A DNA stretch of 11,184 nucleotides from the NCBI GenBank assembly GCA_025655635.1, contig JAHXIM010000055.1:1-11184 (forward strand), in the 5' to 3' direction. A model generated the notes under the pieces. The model was not told where the DNA came from. It did not search any database and saw nothing but the letters and a program-made list of their open reading frames with translations. The position numbers and the translations under genes are program-made. Shown here in pieces: positions 1-7,255 of the stretch; the first letter of the stretch is position 1, and the number at the start of each line of letters is the position of its first letter. This DNA is from a gamma proteobacterium symbiont of Lucinoma myriamae (GTDB lineage Bacteria; Pseudomonadota; Gammaproteobacteria; GRL18).

Positions 1-43
1 ATGATTTTTGGTGGTAATATCATGATATTTCACTATAATTTCA

Positions 44-1399
44 ATGGGTTATGATTATAGACCATTTTCAACTGATTTTTATAGGATTAATCAGTCGGTT
101 GATGGTTACCCTGCCGTAAAGCGTTTGTTTTATGTAGCCTCCGGGGATTTTATGATCTTTGGTGTTATTGCCGCTGATGACAGCCGGATAAAAGAATTAA
201 AGCCCTTATTAATCCCCATTGTAAATAGTTTTCCAGGCATTTTCGGCATTACCAAACAAGCCGGTGTTTTTGAGCAGGGTCTTGGCAAAGGCAGAACTAT
301 TGATGTTGATATCAGTGGTGAAAAAATTGAAACTATTGCCAATGCCGGTGCTGCATTGTTTGCTGCCATAAAAAAAGCCATTCCTAAAGCACAGATCCGG
401 CCGATTCCTTCCATAGAATTACTCTATCCTGAAGTCTTATTACAGCCCAATCATGATCAATTGCATCAGTTGGAAATGGACTCTTTATCTCTGGGTATTC
501 TCGCCGATGTATTGTTACAGGGACGTAAAATCGGTGAGTTTAAAAGTGATGGTGTGAAAAAAATTGATATGATCCTGAAAACCGATCAAACATCAATTCA
601 GTCTCCTGAAGATTTATATTACTCTCTGGTGGCAACCCCTTCAGGTCATCTGGTCGGTTTTGATACACTGGCTGAGTTACAACAAACCAATAGTATCAGT
701 GAAATTCGCCATTATAATGGCAAGCGCACCATCACACTTGAAGTCACGCCGCCACAGAAAATGACTTTACAGGAAGGTATGGAATTACTCCAGCAGGACA
801 TTTTTCCTGAATTACAGAAAGGCGGTCAGTTAAGCGGGGTTAATATTGCTTTAAGTGGAACAACCGATAAATTAACTGAAACCATTGATTCTATGGTTAT
901 AAACCTTGTTCTGGCGATTATCATCACCTATTTGTTAATGTCTGCATTATTTGCCAACTTCATCTATCCGCTGATTATTCTATTTACCCTACCCCTGGCC
1001 GCTGCAGGCGGTTTTATCGGTCTGGCCTTCACCAATCATTTCCTTGCCTTACAGCCGCTGGATGCCTTAACCATGCTGGGCTTTGTTATTCTGGTGGGGA
1101 TTGTGGTGAACAATGCCATTTTAATTGTTCATCAGACACTCAATCTTATTCGTAATGAAAACTATGAACACAAAGAAGCCATTATTGAATCCACACGCAG
1201 CCGTCTCAGACCCATTTTTATGAGCTCTTTAACCTCAATATTCGGCATGATGCCGCTCATTCTTTCACCCGGCCCAGGCTCAGAGTTTTACCGCGACCTG
1301 GGCAGTGTCATCACCGGCGGTCTGGCTTTTTCTACCCTATTTACCTTATTTGTTATCCCGTCACTATTAATGTTTGTTATCGGCATGGAAAAAAGATAA
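44..1399 (+). pseudogene. C-terminal half of an RND efflux permease (5'-truncated)
   Basis: RND permeases are inner-membrane proton antiporters of about 1030 residues that work in tripartite efflux pumps. Only about 450 residues are present. They hold part of the second periplasmic porter/docking region (about 1-280) and then five hydrophobic segments (about 285-303, 306-328, 341-363, 388-408, 420-447) that fit TM8-TM12. The segment LVGIVVNNAIL (350-360) is the typical TM10 motif, and the loop RSRLRPIFMSSLTSIFGMMPL is also family-typical. The first porter region and TM1-TM7 are missing. The frame is closed by TGA at 23-25, and the ATG at 44 has no ribosome binding site, so this is more likely a decayed or frameshifted gene than a short functional one. 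Frame 1 (1-51) is open to the left edge and might carry the preceding part. The sequence resembles the multidrug (HAE-like) branch rather than CusA; the substrate is unknown. Confidence 0.72.
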
Positions 1400-1447
1400 A
1401 AAAATTTCCAACGTGGTAAAATACCCCACCTTATTTGAGAGATATTT

Positions 1448-1469
1448 ACTCTTTACTAACTCTTTACTA
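1448..1469. repeat. 11-bp direct tandem repeat (2 copies) before purD
   Basis: ACTCTTTACTA occurs twice head to tail, 22 bp upstream of the purD start. A -35-like TTGAGA lies just upstream at 1435-1440, but I found no good -10 at a proper distance. The repeat may be replication slippage, or sites for a regulator in the purD leader. It is visible in the sequence; any function is unknown. Confidence 0.5.
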
Positions 1470-1490
1470 CTAGAAGAATGGGATTAATGC

Positions 1491-2789
1491 ATGAAAATTT
1501 TAGTCATTGGCAATGGTGGCCGTGAACACGCACTGGCATGGAAAGCAGCACAATCACCTCAGGTTGATGAAGTCTTTGTTGCTCCAGGTAATGCCGGCAC
1601 TCTGCGCGAAGCAAATCTGAGCAATGTTGATATTGGTGTAACCGATATTCCAGCATTAATTCAATTTGTCAAAGACAATCATGTTGAACTCACTATTGTC
1701 GGCCCTGAAGTTCCTCTGGTAGCAGGCGTTGTTGATCGCTTTAATGAACAGGGGCTGAGAATTTTTGGCCCGACTCAGGGTGCAGCTCAACTGGAAGGCT
1801 CCAAAGCCTTTACCAAAGATTTTTTAGCACGTCACAATATTCCCACCGCAGCCTATGAGAATTTTACCGAAATTGAGCCTGCTATTGCCTATGTTAAGCA
1901 GCAAGGCGCTCCTATTGTCGTAAAAGCTGATGGTTTAGCGGCTGGAAAAGGCGTTATTGTGGCACAAACCGAACAGGAAGCCATTGATGCCATTGAAGAT
2001 ATGCTGGCTGGTAACAGCTTTGGTGAAGCAGGCCATCGTGTTGTAGTAGAAGAATTTTTAACGGGAGAAGAAGCCAGTTTTATTGTCATGGCCGATGGTA
2101 AGAATATCCTCCCTCTGGCAACATCACAAGATCACAAAGCACGTGATAATGGTGACAAAGGCCCCAATACCGGCGGCATGGGTGCCTATTCACCGGCACC
2201 TGTTGTTACCGATGAAATTACTGAAAAAGTCATGCAGACGGTTATTAAACCAACCATTGAAGGTATGGCGGCTGAAGGCAATGAATACACTGGTTTTCTC
2301 TATGCAGGGCTTATGATCTCACCTGATGGTGAGCTAAAAGTACTGGAATACAACTGCCGTTTCGGTGATCCGGAAACACAGCCCATTATGATGCGCCTGC
2401 AATCCGATTTAGTTGAGTTATGTCAGGCGGCTATTGACCATAAACTTGATACAATGACGGTGCAATGGGATAACAGAGCCGCTATCGGTATTGTCATGGC
2501 TGCCGGCGGTTATCCCGCCGGTTATGAAAACGGTCATGCCATTGAAGGTCTTGATTTGGTTGATAGCGACACCACTAAAGTGTTCCATGCCGGCACTTGT
2601 GCCGGAAGCGGCGACACAGATGGTCAGGTCGTCACTAGCGGCGGTCGGGTGCTTTGTATGGTTGCTCTGGGCGATACGGTGAGCGAGGCACAAAAACTGG
2701 TCTATCAAAAGGTTAAAAAAATCCATTGGAAAGATGCTTTCTATCGTACCGATATCGGCTATCGTGCCATAGCCAGAGAGAATGCGTGA
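1491..2789 (+). CDS. purD: Phosphoribosylamine-glycine ligase (GAR synthetase)
   Basis: This cytoplasmic enzyme catalyses the second step of de novo purine synthesis: 5-phosphoribosylamine + glycine + ATP gives GAR + ADP + Pi. At 432 residues it is full length. Family motifs are present in order: MKILVIGNGGREHALAWK at the N-terminus, GPEVPLVAG (71-79), the ATP-grasp loop VVKADGLAAGKGVIVA (143-158), DHKARDNGDKGPNTGGMGAY (214-233) and YNCRFGDPETQP (287-298). The start gives the invariant N-terminus; upstream is only a modest purine-rich stretch (AGAAGAATGGGA). In many gammaproteobacteria purD follows purH, but here the preceding gene is an RND remnant, so it is separated from other pur genes within this view. 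The next gene begins 123 bp later with its own candidate promoter. Identification is very secure. Confidence 0.98.
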   Translation: MKILVIGNGGREHALAWKAAQSPQVDEVFVAPGNAGTLREANLSNVDIGVTDIPALIQFVKDNHVELTIVGPEVPLVAGVVDRFNEQGLRIFGPTQGAAQLEGSKAFTKDFLARHNIPTAAYENFTEIEPAIAYVKQQGAPIVVKADGLAAGKGVIVAQTEQEAIDAIEDMLAGNSFGEAGHRVVVEEFLTGEEASFIVMADGKNILPLATSQDHKARDNGDKGPNTGGMGAYSPAPVVTDEITEKVMQTVIKPTIEGMAAEGNEYTGFLYAGLMISPDGELKVLEYNCRFGDPETQPIMMRLQSDLVELCQAAIDHKLDTMTVQWDNRAAIGIVMAAGGYPAGYENGHAIEGLDLVDSDTTKVFHAGTCAGSGDTDGQVVTSGGRVLCMVALGDTVSEAQKLVYQKVKKIHWKDAFYRTDIGYRAIARENA

Positions 2790-2792
2790 AAA

Positions 2793-2821
2793 TTGTAACT
2801 CTATTAGAAATAGGTTAATAT
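2793..2821 (+). promoter_or_regulatory. Candidate sigma70 promoter of the phosphoribulokinase gene
   Basis: TTGTAA (2793-2798) and TAATAT (2816-2821) are separated by 17 bp; each matches the consensus hexamer at 4 of 6 positions. A small inverted repeat, CTATT-AGA-AATAG (2801-2813), sits in the spacer. This would give a leader of about 85 nt. In autotrophs this gene type is often controlled by the LysR regulator CbbR, but I cannot assign a CbbR site with confidence. Confidence 0.4.
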
Positions 2822-2842
2822 CTCATAAACAAATTTCAGGTC

Positions 2843-2878
2843 GCCTGTAGAGAATGCTTCAAAAAACCGCTCTCAGGC
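2843..2878 (+). promoter_or_regulatory. Leader stem-loop upstream of phosphoribulokinase
   Basis: GCCTG-T-AGAG (2843-2852) pairs with CTCTCAGGC (2870-2878): nine base pairs with one bulged T and a 17-nt loop. An upstream CAGG (2837-2840) can pair with the same CCTG (2844-2847) across a 3-nt loop, so two mutually exclusive hairpins are possible. No T-run follows, so this is not an ordinary terminator. It could be a leader RNA element or chance. Confidence 0.3.
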
Positions 2879-2912
2879 CAATTACCTTATCCCTTACAAC
2901 AAGGAATACATT

Positions 2913-3773
2913 ATGTCTATTAAACACCCAGTTGTTGCAGTAACCGGTTCTTCTGGTGCTGGTACTACTACCGTTAAAAATGCATTTGAGCATATTTTCT
3001 TCCGTGAGAATATCAATCCGGCCATCATTGAAGGCGATAGCTACCACCGTTATGACCGTGCCGCTATGAAAGTTGCCGTTGAAGAAAAAGGGGATACTTT
3101 CAGTCATTTTGGTCCTGAAGCTAACCACTTTGATATTTTATCTGAAACATTCAAAGAGTATGGCAATACAGGCATGTGTAAGCGTCGCTATTATCTGCAT
3201 AGTGATGAAGAAGCCGCACCTTATGCACCATTAACACCAGGCCAGTTCACTGATTGGGAAAACATTCCTTCAGGTACTGATTTATTGTTTTATGAAGGTC
3301 TGCATGGCGGTGCTAAAGACGGTGATACTGATGTCTCTAAACACGTTGATTTATTAGTCGGCGTTGTACCTATTGTTAATCTGGAATGGATTCAAAAAAT
3401 CCATCGTGATAATGCCCAGCGTGGTTACTCAGCAGAAGCGACTGTTGATACTATTTTGCGCCGTATGCCGGACTACGTAAACTATATCACTCCTCAGTTC
3501 TCACGTACTGATATTAACTTCCAGCGTGTGCCTACAGTTGATACCTCTAATCCTTTTATCGCTCGTGATATCCCAACACCTGATGAAAGCTTTATTGTTA
3601 TTCGTTTTAAAAATCCTGATCAGATTGATTTTCAATACCTGTTAAACATGATCCCTGATTCATTTATGTCACGTCGCAACAATATGGTTGTGCCCGGCAG
3701 CAAAATGGGCTTTGCTATGGAATTAATCCTGGCACCAACGATTCATGACTTAATGGAAAAAGCTAAGGACTAA
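2913..3773 (+). CDS. prkB: Phosphoribulokinase, bacterial class I
   Basis: The enzyme phosphorylates ribulose 5-phosphate with ATP to ribulose 1,5-bisphosphate, the RuBisCO substrate, so it marks the Calvin-Benson-Bassham cycle. At 286 residues it is full length for the octameric bacterial class. The Walker A loop is GSSGAGTT (12-19). GDSYHRYDR (41-49) supplies D42, H45 and R49, equivalent to the catalytic and substrate residues of the Rhodobacter enzyme. FYEGLHGG (126-133) is the acidic motif, and VDLLVGVVPIVNLEWIQKIHRD and YITPQFSRTDINFQRVPTVDTSNPF are strongly conserved. AAGGA at 2901-2905 lies 7 nt before ATG and fixes the start. No RuBisCO gene is next to it, so the cycle genes must be dispersed if the pathway is present. 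Some non-autotrophs (E. coli PrkB) also carry this family, so autotrophy is an inference. An equally valid name is cbbP or prk. Confidence 0.95.
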   Translation: MSIKHPVVAVTGSSGAGTTTVKNAFEHIFFRENINPAIIEGDSYHRYDRAAMKVAVEEKGDTFSHFGPEANHFDILSETFKEYGNTGMCKRRYYLHSDEEAAPYAPLTPGQFTDWENIPSGTDLLFYEGLHGGAKDGDTDVSKHVDLLVGVVPIVNLEWIQKIHRDNAQRGYSAEATVDTILRRMPDYVNYITPQFSRTDINFQRVPTVDTSNPFIARDIPTPDESFIVIRFKNPDQIDFQYLLNMIPDSFMSRRNNMVVPGSKMGFAMELILAPTIHDLMEKAKD

Positions 3774-3810
3774 ATAATAGGGCTAAGCATAACACTAAAC
3801 GCTCTATCTC

Positions 3811-3838
3811 TAAGGTCTAATATCATTATTAGACCTTA
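3811..3838. terminator. Hairpin between convergent genes (possible bidirectional terminator)
   Basis: TAAGGTCTAATA (3811-3822) and TATTAGACCTTA (3827-3838) form a perfect 12-bp stem with a 4-nt TCAT loop. It lies 37 bp after the phosphoribulokinase stop and contains the stop and last codons of the opposing deacylase gene (stop at 3829-3831). Neither strand has a clear T-tract after the stem, and it is AT-rich. Termination is therefore likely from position but not proven; it may instead protect the 3' ends. Confidence 0.5.
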
Positions 3839-4881
3839 TACTTCTCTTCCATAACTATCCTCTCCATTAAATAACATAAACAATCCTGTCTGATGATTTC
3901 TTCCTTTGTGGTTAACATCGACGGCATCACCATCAGTCGTGTTCTGATCTCACCATTACTATAATCAAAATATCGCTGTGCAACATCAATTCCCTGCTCA
4001 TTAATAGCCTGTAAATAAACTGCTTTGTCGGGATCAATTTTGGCTATTCGTGTCCCATTTTCCATGGCAGTAAAATTGAGTCGATCTATATCTGAGTCAA
4101 AGTGAATATCTGCCTGAGACACTTCTTTCATAGACATTTCTTTCTCAGCTATTGGCTCAAAGCTTATGCTGAATTGTTCAGGTACTTTGACAATTGCCAT
4201 GGTGTGATATAAATCAAAATCTTTTGCATGCAGCACCTGATTGGTGAATTGACCTAAGGACATAGCTTTTTGCAGATAATTTTTTGCATGTTCTACACCA
4301 TGCTTTTGTTCCGGCTGTCCACATTCCACCGTCACTGCCGGACACAATTTTGAAAATGCCATAGACTGCACCGTATCAGGCTTAATAAAATAAACCACGG
4401 TACGACTAAACAGGTGCGCCAGTTGAAAAAAATCATGTTCCTTGCGATTAACACAGGCATAATGCGGGTTTCTACCCGTGTTATTATGAAAATCAATGCT
4501 GGCAAATACCTGTTTTGCTTTCATCTGCTGCAAAATTTCACTCATCATCCGCCCCTCTTTAGATGGATGAGCAAGCCAGATCCGGTTGTAATCTAACTGT
4601 CCCTGCAGCACTCTTTTATGTTCTTTGGCAGCAGATACATTGCCAATAAAAAGAGACATCGCACGAGGCAGGGGTTTATTATTTTGCTGAAATTCAAGCA
4701 GGTACGATTTCACCGCTTCCCAGCCGGTAGTTTCATTTCCATGCAGTAAAACAGAAACAAATAAAGGGGATGTTTCAACACCGGACAAATGAATCAAAGT
4801 CGGCCCGGCCAAAAAGCCATCCTGTTCATGTGCTTTTTTAGCCAATAAACCTTCCGGCAAATATTCTAAAACTGTTAACAT
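3829..4881 (-). CDS. Zinc deacylase of the succinylglutamate desuccinylase/aspartoacylase (AstE/AspA) family
   Basis: Family members (M14-related) hydrolyse the amide bond of N-acyl amino acids using one zinc ion. The protein has 350 residues. Zinc ligands H47 and E50 are in LLHGNET, and the third, H132, is in DFHNNTG. E186 in VECGQP is the expected catalytic glutamate. GNVSAAKEHKR...LDYNR (80-100) matches the substrate-carboxylate site, including N99-R100. The extra C-terminal domain (about 215-350) is typical of the larger members. No signal peptide is seen, so it is probably cytoplasmic. AGGAG (4888-4892) lies 6 nt before the ATG. It follows the GCS2-type ligase on the same strand by 122 bp. 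True AstE works in arginine catabolism, but no other ast genes are present, so the substrate is unknown; an amide made by the neighbouring ligase is one possibility. Confidence 0.85.
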   Translation of the reverse strand: MLTVLEYLPEGLLAKKAHEQDGFLAGPTLIHLSGVETSPLFVSVLLHGNETTGWEAVKSYLLEFQQNNKPLPRAMSLFIGNVSAAKEHKRVLQGQLDYNRIWLAHPSKEGRMMSEILQQMKAKQVFASIDFHNNTGRNPHYACVNRKEHDFFQLAHLFSRTVVYFIKPDTVQSMAFSKLCPAVTVECGQPEQKHGVEHAKNYLQKAMSLGQFTNQVLHAKDFDLYHTMAIVKVPEQFSISFEPIAEKEMSMKEVSQADIHFDSDIDRLNFTAMENGTRIAKIDPDKAVYLQAINEQGIDVAQRYFDYSNGEIRTRLMVMPSMLTTKEEIIRQDCLCYLMERIVMEEKYKV

Positions 4882-5003
4882 GCCTAACTCCTAAAACAAA
4901 TAATAATGACTTGCTTACACAACAATTAACTTACCAATTTTTCAACTTATCTCCCAATCATGCACTGGAACACCTGTTAACTGATTTTTCTCATAAGCCA
5001 AGG

Positions 5004-6422
5004 TCAATGCTTGCATATCTTTGCCATATTTTCAACATAGCGACGTTGCCAAACGGCACCATTTTGTCCATTTATAGTACGCTGTTCGATGATCCCCAGA
5101 TAATAATCAATATCCTCTCGTGCAATAGATAATTGACTTAAACCATCTTTTGCCATTGGTAAAAGATAATCAAGAATTAATGCTTTCAGGGGGATATGCT
5201 GCCCTGACAGCCAGATAACTTTACCCTTTAATCCCTGTTTGGCCGCGAGATAAAAATTTTCTTTGGCTTGCACAAAAGCCAGTTGCTGTTCTGAAATTAT
5301 ATATTGATTCGCCATAGCTGTAACCGCACCATAGAAAAATGCCGCATTGGCAATACTATCAACAATAGTAGGGCCTGCCGGTATAACTCTATGTTCCAGG
5401 CGTACATGATATTCCCGCTTATTTCCATTCTTATTTGTGGCTGTCACCAAAGGCCGATTCCAACGCCATACTGTGCCATTATGTAAACTAAGATGAGCTA
5501 AATCTTCAACTTCTGTAGAAAATATTTCGGGTAATAGTATAGGATAATGCTCATTATTTTCTTCAAAACATTCCAGCAGCGATTCTTTTGCATAGCCGGA
5601 ACCAAAGCTGACCCGTTTAATAGGTCCAAATACCGCACCATCAAAACCACCAACAGATACCGCTTGTTCAAATACAGGAATTCGAGTTTCACACCAGAGC
5701 GCTTTACCAAAGAGAAATGGGGAATTAGCACTTACGGCCACAATGGGTGCTGACAGGATAATTGCCGCATTGTAATAACGTACAGATTGAGAAAAAGGCA
5801 TTTGTAAATGCAGCTGAAAAGAGGTCGCAACGGATTCCAGCATGACATCCTGATGAATACTTTTTAATGTTTCTCTACCTTGAATATCCAGCTCAATTGG
5901 TCGCCCTTTACGACTGCGCAGCACTTGTTCATTTAAAGCAGCATAACGTGTCATGGGAGACATATTTCTTAGTTTAAGATGTTCTTCCTGCAGGCTCGGC
6001 AAACAGCCAATCATCAGTAGCTTACAATTTAATTCTTCAGCAACAATACTGCAGGCTAACCAGAGACGCTCAAATTCTTTTTCTAAATTCTGTAGTGCTT
6101 TACCGGTTAATTTAAAAACAAGACTATTCAGCTCCAGATTGAATTGTGCCAGTTCAAGGCTGATTTGTTTCTCTATGGGGGTATTTTTTAAGCGTTGTAA
6201 AAAGACATCATTAAGACAGGCAGGTTCTCCCTTATGATCCATCAGACAGATTTCGAGTTCAAAACCAATAGTCGGCAGAGATTGTTGACTATAGTTCTCT
6301 TTCTGCTCATGGCTTTTTTTTTCAAACCAGTTTTTCATCAGGGCTAATTCGGCATCAAGTTTATTACGATAGCGATCAAAGTCACTTTTTTTAAAATGGC
6401 GATGAGTGATCTCTTGTCCCAT
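5004..6422 (-). CDS. GCS2-type carboxylate-amine ligase (glutamate-cysteine ligase family protein)
   Basis: GCS2-fold enzymes use ATP to join the carboxylate of an amino acid, usually the gamma-carboxyl of glutamate, to an amine. The protein has 472 residues. Seen are the N-terminal acidic motif IGFELEICL (52-60), the core strand LAQFNLELNS (91-100), the segment LSAPIVAVSANSPFLFGK (223-240), HNGTVWRWNRP (314-324), and YHVRLEHRVIPAGPTIVDSI (338-357), which corresponds to the metal/phosphate-binding E-x-R region. These place it in the YbdK/COG2170 superfamily. It is longer than YbdK and diverges from classic GshA, so glutathione synthesis cannot be assumed. A -10 hexamer TATAAT lies 29 bp upstream, and AAGAG is 7 nt before the ATG. 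Its downstream partner is a zinc deacylase, suggesting a make/break pair. The product is unknown. Confidence 0.8.
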   Translation of the reverse strand: MGQEITHRHFKKSDFDRYRNKLDAELALMKNWFEKKSHEQKENYSQQSLPTIGFELEICLMDHKGEPACLNDVFLQRLKNTPIEKQISLELAQFNLELNSLVFKLTGKALQNLEKEFERLWLACSIVAEELNCKLLMIGCLPSLQEEHLKLRNMSPMTRYAALNEQVLRSRKGRPIELDIQGRETLKSIHQDVMLESVATSFQLHLQMPFSQSVRYYNAAIILSAPIVAVSANSPFLFGKALWCETRIPVFEQAVSVGGFDGAVFGPIKRVSFGSGYAKESLLECFEENNEHYPILLPEIFSTEVEDLAHLSLHNGTVWRWNRPLVTATNKNGNKREYHVRLEHRVIPAGPTIVDSIANAAFFYGAVTAMANQYIISEQQLAFVQAKENFYLAAKQGLKGKVIWLSGQHIPLKALILDYLLPMAKDGLSQLSIAREDIDYYLGIIEQRTINGQNGAVWQRRYVENMAKICKH

Positions 6423-6451
6423 ATTGATACTCTTGTCAGCTTGGAAGAATG

Positions 6452-6457
6452 ATTATA
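6452..6457 (-). promoter_or_regulatory. Candidate -10 element upstream of the GCS2 ligase
   Basis: The - strand reads a perfect TATAAT here, 29 bp upstream of the ligase start. No good -35 is found 16-18 bp further up (the stretch is A-rich), so the promoter is weak or activator-dependent if real. The murU-ligase gap of 131 bp shows no strong terminator, so read-through from the amgK-murU transcript is also possible. Confidence 0.35.
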
Positions 6458-6553
6458 GTGCTGATTGCTTTTTTAAGTATAGCTGAAATTATGTCTATTA
6501 ATTAAATGAAATGCGACTTTGAGGAATAAAAATAGATTCTAAAGTGATAAGTC

Positions 6554-7255
6554 TTATTTTTTAAAACGACGGTTTAATTCTTCCAGTCGTTCGGGGGTGC
6601 CAATATCCCACCAATTACCCTGATAAATTTCTCCTGAAACTTGTTGTGTTGCCATCGCCGTGCGTAACATAGGAGCCAGCGCCTGTTTACCAGCCTCTAT
6701 TGAGTGGAAAAAATCCGGGTGATAGCAGGCAATACCACTAAAAGTATAGCGCTTTGCTGGTGGTGCTTTGGGTTGATCCGAGACAATAGAATCACTGCAA
6801 TAAAAATCACCATTGACATTGTGATCAGGATTAATGATCAGAACCAGATGTGCCATGATGTCATTGCTTGAGCTGGAAGTTAGTAAGCATTCACTTGAGC
6901 TAATTAATTGTGCAAAGGGATAGTCACTGAACACATCACCATTAACAACAATAAAAGGCTCATTATCAAATAAATGTAAGGCATGTTTAATACCCCCAGT
7001 CGTTTCCAGTGCCTGTTGTTCATGACTGTATTGAATGTTCGCATCATAGCGTGAACCATCACCCAATTGTGCTTCAATTTTTTCACCCAGCCAGGCATGA
7101 TTAATAACCAGTTCAGTAATTCCTGCTTTGACCAGTGCTTCAATGTGGTATTCAATCAGGCTTTTATCGGCAATCTGCAATAATGGTTTGGGGACTGTAT
7201 CGGTAAGAGGACGCATTCGTTCGCCACGCCCTGCGGCCAGAATCATGGCTTTCAT
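6554..7255 (-). CDS. murU: N-acetylmuramate alpha-1-phosphate uridylyltransferase
   Basis: MurU transfers UMP from UTP to MurNAc-1-phosphate to give UDP-MurNAc. It is the last step of the peptidoglycan recycling route, which bypasses de novo synthesis and its fosfomycin-sensitive MurA step. At 233 residues it has the usual length. The nucleotidyltransferase signature MILAAGRGERMRPLT (4-18), PKPLL (22-26), the base-binding ETTGGI (84-89), the metal-binding VNGDV (104-108) and the C-terminal GNWWDIGTPERL match MurU rather than the longer GalU, RmlA or GlmU. The ATG overlaps the amgK stop by one base (TAATG), implying translational coupling. The AmgK partner makes the MurU call strong; a generic sugar-1-phosphate nucleotidyltransferase is the alternative. 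Confidence 0.92.
   Translation of the reverse strand: MKAMILAAGRGERMRPLTDTVPKPLLQIADKSLIEYHIEALVKAGITELVINHAWLGEKIEAQLGDGSRYDANIQYSHEQQALETTGGIKHALHLFDNEPFIVVNGDVFSDYPFAQLISSSECLLTSSSSNDIMAHLVLIINPDHNVNGDFYCSDSIVSDQPKAPPAKRYTFSGIACYHPDFFHSIEAGKQALAPMLRTAMATQQVSGEIYQGNWWDIGTPERLEELNRRFKK

Noticed and set aside
1412..1436. GTGG...CCAC possible hairpin after the RND remnant
   Set aside because: The stem is only four base pairs with a loose loop, and only a short mixed T-stretch follows; not enough for a terminator call.
1435..1463. TTGAGA as the -35 of a purD promoter
   Set aside because: The hexamer is good, but no acceptable -10 is found at 15-18 bp spacing, so no promoter is annotated.
2418..2726. 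A - strand ORF of 102 codons antisense to purD
   Set aside because: It lies wholly inside the strongly conserved purD coding region and shows no family motifs.
4911..5132. A + strand ORF of 73 codons covering the ligase-deacylase gap
   Set aside because: It overlaps the end of the ligase gene in antisense, has no ribosome binding site, and its product looks like the shadow of the opposite strand.
5498..6237. Several short ORFs on both strands within the ligase gene
   Set aside because: All are in other frames of a gene with clear family motifs, with no start signals of their own.
5004..6422. Naming the GCS2 protein gshA and inferring glutathione synthesis
   Set aside because: The motifs support the superfamily but not the specific substrate, and no gshB is in view.
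6554..7255. Alternative identity of MurU as GalU, RmlA or GlmU
   Set aside because: It is too short for those families, lacks their extra domains, and overlaps amgK by one base in the usual recycling operon order.
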